Assembly (NCBI GenBank): GCA_914767715.1
Contig: OU612071.1
Coordinates: 9,159,493-9,223,492, forward strand
Direction: 5' to 3'
Origin: Membranipora membranacea
Lineage: Eukaryota; Bryozoa; Gymnolaemata; Cheilostomatida; Membraniporidae
Length of the DNA: 64,000 bases
A model generated the notes under the pieces. It saw only the letters and a program-made list of their open reading frames with translations, was not told the origin of the DNA and made no database searches. Shown piece after piece: positions 1 to 13,200 of the stretch. How positions within the stretch are numbered: position 1 is the first letter of the stretch; each line of letters opens with the position of its first letter. Both the position numbers and the translations under genes were made by a program.

Positions 1-1
1 C

Positions 2-461
2 TCACTTCCCCCAGGAATTGAGAAACCGACCTGTGCATTGTATGGTAGCAGCGCTTCAAACATCAATGATGCTCGATTTGATGCATTCAAGAATGGCACA
101 ACTGAGAAAGCTCTACCACCGAACGCTGATTGCTTATTACTGCACACCCAACAAGCAAACTATCAGTCCAAAATCTGGCTATCGGCTCTTCAACCAATGA
201 TCACAGCTGAAAATCCTGATGGCAATGGATGGGAAAAGGAAGGAGGAGATCTAAAGATTAAATGGATGGATGGATGGCCCGCCCAAATCAATAATGAAAA
301 CCACGAAATGTCAATGCAAGGCAAACCCATGCACTGGCAACTGATGCTCATGTTTGAAAGGAGGAATGAAGTGCACAGCCCTCTGTGGTTGCCGTGACTT
401 TAACAACCGCAGTGTCGCTATGGACAGTGAGGAGGAAAGTGATGACGATGATGAATTATAA
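2..461 (+). pseudogene. Degenerate transposon-associated ORF (3' end)
   Basis: The reading frame is already open at the left edge. It carries the motif series CALYGSSASNINDARFDAF, then a segment beginning LPPNADCLLLHTQQANYQ and the tryptophan-containing IKWMDGW. I recognise this as the C-terminal half of a very repetitive invertebrate ORF that normally reads 'LPPTxDALxxHxxRANYQ...W...GNGW' and ends in a Cys-rich CGC-type tail. Near base 355 the frame breaks. The expected tail (ALCGCRDF, then an acidic EEESDDDDEL end and stop at 459-461) is read one frame over, and much of the Cys-rich region is missing. It is therefore a frameshifted, internally deleted copy. The function of the family is not known to me. 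It lies upstream of, or in an early intron of, the anoctamin gene. Confidence 0.55.
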
Positions 462-479
462 CTATGCATTGGTAGCAGC

Positions 480-1273
480 GTATGCATGTTATGTGTTTGA
501 ACCTTTGTTTTTGAGGCAGTGAGTAGTATAATATTCTTTTGCGTAGGTCGTCAGTACAAATTCTAAAAAGTTACAGTATGGACAGCTGCATTTGCTAATA
601 ATATCAGTACAGGTATACTCTTATATATATTTGTAGCCTATAGTTATTATATTTATAATAGTATGTTGCCACTTTTCGTGTACAGCACATATACTCTGGG
701 TCATTTACTAATCGCATGGGTTTTTCAATTTGTCAGAAATACACCAGTGTATTCCGAAAATGGTTAAATTGATAAAACTAGGAGTTTTCTCCTCCGACTA
801 TGCAAAAAAAAACAATAATACATGCCATATATTGTAAATATGAGTAGAAATTTAGAAATAATATATTGTGCCAAACATCCTCAATAAAAAGCCTAACCAT
901 GATAAATCAAAAAATATAAAGACCAAAGTAGTCAAATGCAAATTCTAACACTTTAGATATTTATATATAATATAAGGGGGACAAACGCTGACGCTGCCTC
1001 TCTCGGTGACACTTTTATTACGGTACATGATGTTGGCTGTAAATAGCATATAAAATTACCCCAGAAAAGATTAAAACAAAGTATATACTCATTTTTTTCT
1101 GCAAGAGGAAAATTTTGAACACTTTTGAGCCATCTGACAATAGACTATATTGAAAAATTAAAAATCTATCTGCTAGTTAATGCTAAACGATAGGAGTCAT
1201 TTTGTCAATGGATATGTGAATGCACGATCCCTGTGTAATGACTTGTATATAGATAAATAATTCTTTTGTCTAG
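480..1273. other. AT-rich non-coding stretch before first visible anoctamin exon
   Basis: I see no exon, repeat family or RNA gene here. The missing 5' exon(s) of the anoctamin could lie here but no segment fits; more likely they lie left of the window. The stretch ends in a clean acceptor (TTTGTCTAG) at 1273. Confidence 0.5.
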
Positions 1274-4200
1274 GGCTGGAGCTGGAAATAGAACCGGCAA
1301 ATGAGTCATTCAATGGGAGGACAACTTTCCTCAAGCTTCACGCACCGTGGGAGGTCCTTACAAGGTACGCCGAGAAGACGAGTCTGCATATGCCTATGAT
1401 CGAAAACGACATCGAAGTAGGTAAGTGTGACCTTCATTTCATTCAATGCTCAGGGAGTTGATAGTGGCCTGATGGTTAAGGGTGCAGACTTGTGATTTGT
1501 ATGGTCCAGGTTCAATTCCCGGCGCTGGCAGTCATTCTTATATTGGTACTGGCATGCCATTCATCCTAGGCTGTCCTTGCGGAACGGGATTAAAAATTCC
1601 GGATGTTCACTGTGTGCTTGCGCACCTCATATGCAGTAAAAAAATCCCCCTCTGCCTTTTCGATAAAAAGAGTAGCCGGTATCCCGGCAGGCAAGGGTAT
1701 AGGGCGAAGCTTGAGTACCATGAGATCCTGTACCTGGACCCTAGAATGAAGACTAAGACTTAAATCATCCAATCTAAGTTCTCCAAGTGTTCTTGGTTAG
1801 TTCAACCAAACATAATCCTCTCATTGTATCCATTTTCCTGTCATTTCTTTGGCACGTTAAGGAAAACATCTGTTCAGGATGATGTTGTCTGCCAAAAAAA
1901 AATTATATATGTCCACAAAATCAATGACGATATTGCAACGGTCCGTTGAATACCAACTGTCAAGTTTGCAGTGTGAGAAAATGCAATTGATGATCTTTCG
2001 ACCTGACAAGACACATATGTTTTGATTGACAACGGCAATTTACCTTGCAGACCTATCTATCTATAATGGGCCGTCAATTGAATTGACAGGAACGTTGCTC
2101 TAGGGGTGGATGGAGGTACATCCTCACTTAGCATTATACAATAAGAGTCCTGGCCAGGATCAGCTCATTTGCGGCAACAACTCATCTGCTCACCCTAATT
2201 TTATTTTGAGGCATGGGCTTTGCTCCAGATCCCGAAGGGAGAGAGTATAGCACCCCATCTTGAGTTACTTTGGGCTGTCATAGATTCTTCCTCCCCTACT
2301 ATTTTTCTAGGCTTTAGCCCTGCCTGCCTTTTCATATTTTGTGAAATGTAGAATTGGTCATCTTATGCCAGGACCAAGGATAGGGCTAGATTTTGCCTGA
2401 TGAACAAATCTTTTTTGTTACCCTATCTAATAAAATAGAATTGAGCTTCCAGTTTCACACATTTTTATTTGGTTTTATTTGTAGCAAGACGAAGTAGAAG
2501 ATTTTATAACAGACCTCGTAACACTTCTCTTCAGGTGAGTTATTTTAGCCTGAGTGCCAGCGTTGTAACTGGGGATGGGAGGTAGTATGCCAACCTCGTA
2601 ACTCAGGTTAGATATGGATACTGGATTAATGCTAAGGGCCGAATGATGGCAACAATAGCAGACTGATGTGATTACTTGCTTTTATTATTATTGTACCCTG
2701 TATAATAAGGAAAGTGTGATTAAAACGTGTGTGTGTGTGTGTGTGTGTGTGTATGTAAATAGGTCAATTAACAAAATGACATGACATTGATAGCGTTATA
2801 TAAGTAGTAAGCTTGTGACATAAAAATAGAACAGATCGAATAAAAACCGGCAATAATTATAAACTTACGCACATTGACTTATTCAGCCGCTAAGTATTAA
2901 TCAGATAGTATATTAAGATCACAGAGTAAGGATAAACAGAGGGGACACATCTGGCCTCCTGCCAATTTTCAATAAATATATAAACTAATAAGGGATTTTC
3001 TCATACATACATGCCTACCTTTGTTGGGCCATCAGTCTTTCTGTGTTCATCCCAAAGACTGATTTCCAACTTTTTTGAAAAGTCCAACCTTCAAGCTATA
3101 CACCATATTATTGTCATTTTTTGCTAGGATACATAGGCTATGATTTATATGGGTTTGTAAAATGAGTTATATCATATAGATTAACAAGCGGCTTTGGTCA
3201 GTACACAGACATTTCCTAATTTTGATGACCTGCCATCCATCAATTGTCACATGTAAATCTATATGGAAAAACTCATTTTAAAAACCCATATAACTCATAG
3301 CCTATGTATCCTAGCAAAAAATGACAACAATATGGTGTATAGCTTGAAGGTTGAAGGTTGGACATTTCAAAAAAGTTGGAAACCAGTCTTTGGGATAAAT
3401 ACAGAATGAATTATGACCTATCAAAGGTAAGTATGTCTGCCTAAAGCCTCACATTGTAACTTATATAATTATTGAAATTTGCAGGGGCCAGATTGATGAT
3501 TTTCCCCAGTGGATCAAAACCGCAGGCACTATAACGATCATTGAAGTGTCCCCTCTGTTTATCCTTACTCTGTGTTAAGATCACAGAATCGTGTTGTGAT
3601 TGTGTTTTGTCATCTACAAATTAATTTAACAATTATAAGTTTTGATCATTGAAAAGGTGGCACTGCAGTGTTTACATAACTAAAGTTGTCATTAGAGTTT
3701 TACATCAAATTGCAATAAAGTTAAAAATCATCATGTTGGCAGTTGGCTTTCAGAGTGAGAGGTTGTGTTTTCACCTTCTCTCTAATCCCTCAATAGGATT
3801 ATTAAGCCCTACTAACATAATGGCGCAGTTATTGCAGCCTTTGTTTATACTGTTGCTACTCATATTCACCCTCATATATCATCCAAGAGGTGTGTCGAGT
3901 CTAGTATATGCTGACTACAATTCTCTAGTGGATTATAAAAACTCTTTAAATAAAGACATCATCGCTGCTATTTGGAAATCAGACTATAAAAAACTCGTTA
4001 AAAATATAGATCCTGGATTATTACGATCTAGAAAGCGAGGTAAGCGTGCTGGTGTTCGACTTAAACATAGCCTCGGGAACAGTAAAGTACCACTACCTGC
4101 AATAGTGCTCACCAACGGTCAATCAATACTTAAAAAACTAGATGAACTCCATGGATTATTATATACTAAACGACTGCAGAACCAATCTCAACTAATATGT

Positions 4201-7200
4201 ATCACTGAATCTTGGTTAAAACCGGATATCACCAAGGACCGTACTGAACTAGATGGATACGATCAATTCCGTAATGACAGAACTCTAGAAGAAAGTGGTA
4301 AATCTCAAGGGGGTGGCATTTTGGTTTACATCGATAGAAAGTGGTCAACAAACAATCAAATTATCCACAACTACACTGATAAAAACTGTGAATTACTAAC
4401 TGTCAAATCTCGTCCACACTGGCTACCTCGTGAGTTCACTTCCATCATATCTGTATCGTGCTATGCCCCATTCACTGGAAATTCTCGACTTAAACAAGAC
4501 GCAACAAACACTGCTAAATGCATCACATCACATGTTAATCAACTTGAAAGGAAATACCCTAATTCTTGTATTCTTGTAATGGGAGATTTCAACCAGCTTA
4601 AATTTCGACTAAATGGATATTATCAAACTGTTACCAAACCGACCAGAGGAACCAAGACACTCGACAAATGCTATACAAGGATCAAGGGTGCCTACAGTCA
4701 ATGTCATCAATTAGCCCATCTGGGCAGCTCTGACCATTACATTATGCCTCTCGTGCCATCCTATAAACCTTTGTCTAAATTAAAACCTACGTTTACAACT
4801 CGCAGAACATTCTCCGACAGTAATGTCGACAACCTTCAAGCATGCTTAGATACCACACTTTGGGACAATCTCACAGATGCCAATGACAACATCAACCAGC
4901 GGACTGAAACGATAACTGACTACATTAATTTCTGCACAGACCTATGCATACCACCAAAGGAAGTTAAAAAATATGCCAACAAAAAGCCGTGGATTACAAA
5001 GCGCATTCTGGATATGATAGTTGAGAAACATGACGCCCACAAAAATGGAAATAAAAAACTCTACCATAAACTCAAAAAGCAAGTCTCAAAAGAAAATAAA
5101 AAAGCCAGAGAAGAATATTCCCTAAAAATCCAACAACATTTAGCCAGTGATCCTGCAAACGCTTGGACCGACATTAAAAAAATTAGCGGACTTCCAGCCA
5201 GCAACTCCAAGTCACAACCAGATATTAACTTCCAACCCGAAGAACTCAACAACTTCTTTGCCAGATTTGAGAAACAAGACACTCAGCCACCACAACCTGC
5301 TTACAAAAACCTAACTGCTCCTCCCTGCATAATAGATGAAAAATCAGTTCTGATACAACTCAAACGCCTCAACTCTAGAAAGGGTGCTGGACCTGATGGT
5401 CTGATACCAAGAGCATTAAAACTCTGTGCTGACCAACTAGCGCCTGTAATTACGGATATATTCAACTTCTCTCTAGACTCTCAAACAACTCCTAATATAT
5501 GGAAATCGGCCATCATCAAACCACTGCCAAAAACTGACAAGCCAAATCAACTTAAACACTTCCGACCAATAGCCCTGACAAGCTGCTTATGTAAAACAAT
5601 GGAACGTCTGCTGAAAAGCTATATAGTTAAAAATACTCCTCTCGACAATCACCAATTTGCCTACCGAGCTAAAAGATCAACCCAGGATGCAGTATTATGC
5701 CTTATTACCACAATAACTAGTTACATAGACCTTCAAGCTGCCAACTATGCAAGATGCCTATTTCTCGACTTCTCGTCTGCATTTAACACCATCAGTGTCA
5801 GTAATCTCCTCACAGAACTGCAACATCTAGACTCCAGAGTTACAAACTGGGTGTCGAGTTTCCTGACAGGCAGAACACAAAGAACAATAGTAAACAATAT
5901 TCTCTCAACATCGATCACCACCAACACAGGAACACCCCAGGGTTCTGTCCTCAGTCCTCTATTATTCTCAGTGTATACAAATAGGATTAGGTCAGAACAG
6001 AGCAATATAACTATTTTAAAATATGCTGATGACACTTGTATTGTTGGTTGCATCTCTGATAATAATGACTTGTCTAATTATTTTAATGAGATTAATAGAA
6101 TCTCTGGTCTATGCAAAGAACTGGACTTATTACTTAATCCTTCTAAAACCCAAGAGATGCTTTTCTCCACTAAGAGAGATAAACCTGACAGTCCTACTCT
6201 AGAATTAAATGGTGTAAAAATAGATTTTTGTGACAATGTTAAATATTTGGGAGTTCTCTTTGATAACAAATTACGTTTCGAAGATCATGTCAATAATGTT
6301 GTGTCCAAAGCAAATCAGAGAATGTTTGTCATCAGAACCTTTAATTATCAGAGTACAAAGCCTTTAGCCTGCATGTTATTTAAAAGTTTTATTGTATCCA
6401 TTCTCACCTACTGCCTACCTATTTTGTTCACTAGTATTTATTCACGAGACAAGAAAGCTATGAGAAAGTTTTTTAAGCAAGGCGACAGACTAGGTCTTGA
6501 TATTGGGGACCTAGATTCAGTCATATCAAAACGTACAAAGAACCTGGCTCTGCAGATAATACAGGATGACGAACATTTTTTAAACAATTTTCTTGAGAAA
6601 CTCCCCTCAGGCAGATATCGCAGCCTTAAATACAGAACTGCCTGGGGTAAAGACTCATTCCTCAGACACTTGATTTTGATATTGCAAGATATTTTTTAAT
6701 CCACTAGAAGTCAGACTTTACTTTACTCATTTTGTTTATGTTTCTTTTTCGTATTCCCTACTCATGTAACAGTATAAACACTCAATCTCGCAGCATACCT
6801 AATGTTTGTGACAAAATAAACCAACCAACCAACCATCTATATCAAATATAACAAATTTATCACAATAGTATTACTTACATGTTGCATAGTATCAAATAGT
6901 GTAGGGTTAAAACTCCATAAAATAGAATAGGAGAAGGTGTGAAGGTATAAAGTTTAAGTATTTGTTACGGATGTGCCAGGTTGGCAACTCAAATGACACT
7001 GATGTTTATAAAAATGGTATGATGGTCTGAGTTTAAATCTATTGTTATGCAAATAAATATGGTTGGTTATTAAAAGCTGTACTGCAGCAATTATAGGATT
7101 AGTGCAGTTTAGAATAGAACAGAAAAATAGATAAATAAACTAGATTTTCTGGCTAAGATCAAAGTGTCATGGCCAATCAAAGTGTCATGGCCAAGTGCCT

Positions 7201-10200
7201 GTTTCAGTTTCTGGCAGCTTGCTGCACACTTACGATTAGGAGGACCACCATGGCCTCACCTCTAGGATGCATTCTGGTTTACTAGGATGTATCACACTCT
7301 CAGTATGAGGGTTCCGGGCGACTTGCGTCCCTCTTTAGGGGCAGCCCACCCTCTGTTTTGTCATAAACAGGGCTTTACCGTAGCAATTTATCACTATCAC
7401 ATCACTCAATTGGGCTCTCAATCGCTCACTCAGAATGTATCTAGTCCCATCAATAACTGAGCGATCTGGGAGTGCGAGCCTAGCAGGTAGAGCTCACTCA
7501 GTGAGATTTTTGCTGTTTCTTTTTGAAAGACCCCCCAGGATATTTGCGAAAGGATTTACCGAAACAAGAGATTTATCAACTGAAACATTTTGGTTGAAGA
7601 GAAATGGGTTGTATACATGCATTCATAAACAATAGAAACTTTCTCGATATCACTCAACCAGCTTTCTCTCCTCCATCCCCTGTTGTGACAGTATAGCTGT
7701 GGTCGAAATTTGCACCCTTTTCATCACTTTTAAACTGCAAAATTCTCAATAATAAGACATCCTCTATGGTGTTAATCTTTTCACCAGAACGTCATTGAAG
7801 TAGTAAACAGGGTTACAGGGGATAAGGTTAACAAGGATGAGTGTTATTTTGAGGCCAGATTTACCGTATCACCTCAATCTTAAAGTTTTTGCTTTTATGG
7901 TTTTTTTTTCTAACCTTTTCATTCCAAATAGTTTATTGAAAAACTATATAGTTACACCATGAACTAAGCAATTAAATCATTGGGTCTCTCTGCTAGGCGG
8001 GAACGATTGAAGAACAATTGGTGGCCTTGATGAACTTAAAAACCCGTTATTGTCAAGCCGTCATGGATTGCCCATTAGAAGTGTTTATAGGCCCGTAGTT
8101 CTAGGTGAGGCAGGAAGGCACTGCCTCCCCTAAAAAGCTAAATACATTGGCCTATAAACACTCTAATTGAATAAACTATATCAGAATCAGCTCCTCTGGG
8201 ATTTCCATTTGCTTATTACATGGCTTAAACTGCTCGGGAGGAGCTTACTGGTGATGCTTTGGACTCGCCTCATACTTTTGCCTCCCTTATGTTACTTTTT
8301 AAACTACGCCCCTGTTATAGCCAATCTGGATAGATGCCTACCACAGATGGCTGCAGTTCCTGGACTGGGTGTGGCTACAAGTTGAAGACGGGGAGGTCGA
8401 AGAGCCCACTCCTTATTACATGTCTGCTTTCAATGAAAACAAGAAAGGACAATTCCTCATAAAGGTACTTGATATATTATACTTGGAAATTGGTTGAGTT
8501 CACAGTGTGGTTTACTAGAGTTTCCAATTATAAATCGTAACAACAGAAAACTGATTGCGATGATGGTGCTGTTTATTTTTCCGAAGTCTCAGCTTTGTCA
8601 TACACCAAAGAGCCTGTGGAATCACCCTGTCCTACAGTTTTCAGCAACAAGGATTATAGCTTACAGGTTCCGTTATTGCACCCTGTTATATCCGTAAAAT
8701 GACATTATTGGTTTCCTAAATGTAACCACGTTGACATCTTAATTACACTGGTCGTGATGAGATATTACTATGGTAACCATCCCTTTTCAATCAAAGACCA
8801 GGCACCTAGCATTTCTAACTAATAGATTATTCATCGTTAATGTATTTTGCCACATCATTTTAACTGGCAGTTGTGAACGTGGAATAGAGAAGAATAGAAG
8901 CATTAACAACTGCTCGCTCTTTCCCCTATTTCCATCTCACCCTCTTACGATCCAACTCACAAGCACTCTTTCACGCTAACTATCAAAGAACACAACTTGA
9001 CATACAATACAGTACTTGAAGAGCACGTCGGCACTAGAATAAACACCCCACAACTATCTAGATACACGCTAAACTCCTTAGAGCAACCCTGTCACTTTAG
9101 TGTAGTGTGTGCCAGTGTGTGTTTGAGGCATACCTGTATGAGAGGTATGACTGTGTATGACATGCCTTCAACATACAATGGTATGTGTGCATTGCACCAA
9201 GGAATATGGGTCATCTCAACAACAAAAAAAGCATTCTTATCTTATGTATTAGATCTGATTTTACCTTTAGCCATTTTGATTATGTAACACATCCACCAGG
9301 TATAACAAATTGTTTAGCCTATTTGCAGCAACTTGGAATTTCTTTGATTTTTTCAACAGGATGAAGCGACTTTTTTCAACGATACACAGCGGATATTCAT
9401 TGTATGGGAGATACTGAGGAGAACCTCATTCGATGACAACCAAGCGACAGGTAACACATCTCTCACAACATAAACTAAGTTTGGTCCATTTGCCTGCATT
9501 TGGAGTTTTTTCCCCTCAACTAGTACGCAGGCAAACTGGATCAAGCTTGTTTTAATCACAACCTATCAGTCAAAATATTGATCTACTCGGCTTTTTCAAT
9601 AGGTGCACCAAAATTGCCACTCTTTGACAGTAGCCTTGTCATGTGGCTATGTTTTTGTTTTGAGTAAGTACAAAGCTACTATAGGACAGCAGTAATCATA
9701 AAGACGACAGTATTTCAATATCTTTGTGCCGATATGTGCATACATAGAACCCAAGAATCAATGTAGAGTCTGCTGGTAGTGTATATGTTTTTGCAGAACC
9801 ACAGCTTAGGTGTGTCTCATAAAATGGTGGCGCATGGGATTCAATATGTCACAACAATTTTTCAGTCAGCACCAGTTATGAGCCCAGTGTGAAGCGATGT
9901 TCCAAGGCTGGAACTGCCTTCATTTTTCACCGCCATGGCTAACATCTTTTACAAAGATGGCAGAACCAGATCTTTTACATGCATGATTAGTCACACACTT
10001 CTATTATTTTAAGTTCTCAATCCGCTAGGATTGCAAGTTAAGCAGAAAGCTGAGATTACGACTGCAAGAAAGTGCATTGATTGAGCTAAGACTGACCCTG
10101 GATTATTTATCTATACTGAGAAAACACTTTAGAATTCAAAGAATTTGACAGTCATCTTAGCTTAGTTTAAACAAATTTATATTGGAGATGAGCTAGAGTC

Positions 10201-13200
10201 TTATATTGTGAAACTTGGATAAACCTATTTAGGAATTTCCTTATCTGATTGTCGATGATTGTGAAATCCCATTTTGGAAAATCTAACAACATGAACAGAA
10301 GGCAGCAATAAAAATCAGTCAAATACCGAAATTGACAATGACAAATCTAATTCCCACCATGCAGTGAGTGTCAGGAATTCCCAGGGACCCTAGCTCATGG
10401 TCACATATCATTGTAATTGAATCAGACTGAGAATCCCAAAATGAGGAACAAAAAGTGACACAACTCCAATATGCCCTTCAATTCAAGTATCACACAGGGG
10501 GGGGGGTCTTTCAATTAGGATGAGCAATGCTTTGCTAAAGAAGCAAGTTATCACTTTCATATCACTCAAAATCATCACTCACTTGGTCTCTCAATTAAAA
10601 AATTCGCTCCCAAATTGCTCACTCAGAATGAATATAGTGAGCAATCAAATTGCGATTTTTGCTCTTTCTAATTGAAAGACCCCTCAGGGTGATGTTTTAA
10701 AATGTTTGCCGTTGAGTGACCACGATCTCTTCTTGTTATAAGGGAATGTTGGCATATACAAACTGTTAAACATGAAAGTATTCACAGCAGCTTTTCCCTT
10801 ACACGACGGGCCGGTTGATGTCGACCCGCTAGATAGAAGGGTGCCAGTTAGTGTACTACGAAACACAAGGTGAGGAACTCAGACTAATCAGTACTTTTGA
10901 ATCCTAAACTCTAAGCACTTCTGAAACTAATTCCTGATCCATAGACTGACAAATACTCTCAATTTGCTTGCCCTCGATTCACCGGTGCCATAATGGGTAA
11001 CGGGATCTCCATGGCTCACTAGATCAGGTTTGATCAAAATTTAGAGCAGTTCGAGAGGGAGCAACTCCAGATTGAATGAATATTGATCTTAATGGTTTGC
11101 AATAACTTTGAAGTTTAAGACAAAGACATTTAAGATTAAACCGCCTGCTGAACGTATCGATATGATTGTACAAGAAGGCTAGACATGATGTCTTATGTTG
11201 ATTTGCTGTGGCTAGATATCGTTAACATGTTTTTTTTGCCATTTTCAATATTTGCCATTCTTGTTTGGTTACATCATTGTTGCTGACAATAAGCGCATTA
11301 TTGAAATTAATTGCACGGTTTAACACTGTTATTGTAGGTTGAATCTACAGGTGAACTGGGCCAATCCTTCTCGCTGTTACAAATTTCAGCCCTTGAATAA
11401 GATTCGACAATACATGGGAGATCATGTAGGCCTGTATTTTACGTAAGTTGTGAACTTAACTGCTTACTCTTTTGACCTTCTCCGATTGGCACTGCAACTG
11501 ATGCTTTGTCCTCATAAATGACATAAACAAAGATGTTGCATCTCAGTCTGGGTTTAGGGTTGTACAATAGCAGTAAACTGCATCATGTATAGCTAGCTCT
11601 AGATCTAGATCTAGATCTTCATGTTAGAATCAGCTATAAACCTACCGAAAATACAGGAAGCGTGTCACAATTTATGTCTCAATACGATCTGTCAGATCAT
11701 TAATTTAAAAGTCCAAACTACACCCTGAAATTATAACCGAGAAGTCTCAAATTGCAGTTATTTGAGGTGCAGTCAGAATTGAAGCATATACATCACCTAC
11801 CTTGTTTCTTTAAATCCACTTGCCAATGACACAATAGAAGGCAGGTGTGGTCTAAGGAATAAGGATGCAGACTTGTCATCTCTGAGGTCCATGTTCAATT
11901 CTCAGAGCCCGCAGCCATTCCTTATTTGGTGCTGGCAGTCATTTCTGATTTGGTACAGGAACGCCCTTTATCCTAGCCAGATCCTTGTGGAATTTGACTA
12001 ATCCCTGCTCTTCCTCATCGATAAAGAATAATCAGATTTCTGGCAGGCAAGAGTATGGAGCATGGCTTGAGTATCATTGATTCCAGCGTCTGTACTCTAG
12101 AGAGAAAAACTCTCCCGCAAATACTTAGAATCAATCTCAATACTTGTTTGTTTCAGATTTTTAGGGTTTTATACGTGGCATCTTGTTTTGCCTTCATTCG
12201 TTGGACTGGTGGTGTTCATATTCGGACTGACAACAAGGAAGAGTATCGACACTCCATCTAAGGAAATCTGCAACGAAATCGGTAAATACACGGATTAATT
12301 GAAGAAACCTTTTTACTTTGCTTAGTAGTTATTTCTGTTTGAACCCACAGCCAGTACTTAATGGGGTCCGGGAAGGCAGTTGCGGCCCGCCATGCCTTCC
12401 CTAAATCATTAAAGGCTGACTGTGTTTGTACTATACAAATGTACTAAAACTAAGCTGACAAGAAATCTGCCTCAGTCAAGTGAGTTTACTAATTAACCAA
12501 TTATTTTACCTGAATGCTGATCAACTGAGTCATAGGTATGAAAATATAACAAGCCCAATATCCCATTCTATCTCATTCCATATAGATAAAAGTATCAAAA
12601 TATGTACAACTTTTTTTCCATTTATTTTTTGTTGCATCATGGAAAATATTAGCGATGATGAATTGATGCTGAATGTATTATTATAATAATTTCTAGCCGC
12701 ACATCATATTCTCTTCTTTCCTAGGGGATACAATTATGTGCCCGACCTGCGACAGGACCTGCGACTATTGGAGATTATCAGGGAGTTGTCTGTACTCACA
12801 GTTGACCTATTTCTTTGATAACTACTCTACAATTACCTTAGCTCTTATAACTTCAGCCTGGGCCAACATTCTCATGGTTAGTTGGAAAATGATGACATGA
12901 AAAAATGTTCATGATATGTTATCTATGGACTTTGATAAAAACTCTCGTCCATCTATAGTCTCAATACCCTGTGATACCTTGTAAATAACCTAAATGTTGC
13001 TGGGTTTTTTTGTTTCTGGTATCAGTATGGCTCTCCAGTGTGTGTCCTATTATACCACAAGATCATTTAAGGAGTAGGAGGTGGCTCAGTTGGTTAGAGC
13101 GCCGGACTTCAACACGCAAGTGTTGAAGGTCGTGGGTTCGAATCCCACTGCAGTTCATCTTCTACTGGGGATTGGTTGGTCCCCCAGGTGTGCTCCGACC

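Noticed and set aside
5061-6269. Three minus-strand frames within the LINE
   Set aside because: Antisense shadows of the endonuclease-reverse transcriptase ORF.
13071-13155. Apparent tRNA gene with good A and B boxes
   Set aside because: The sequence runs on into a repeated non-tRNA body and recurs at four other places; it is a SINE head.
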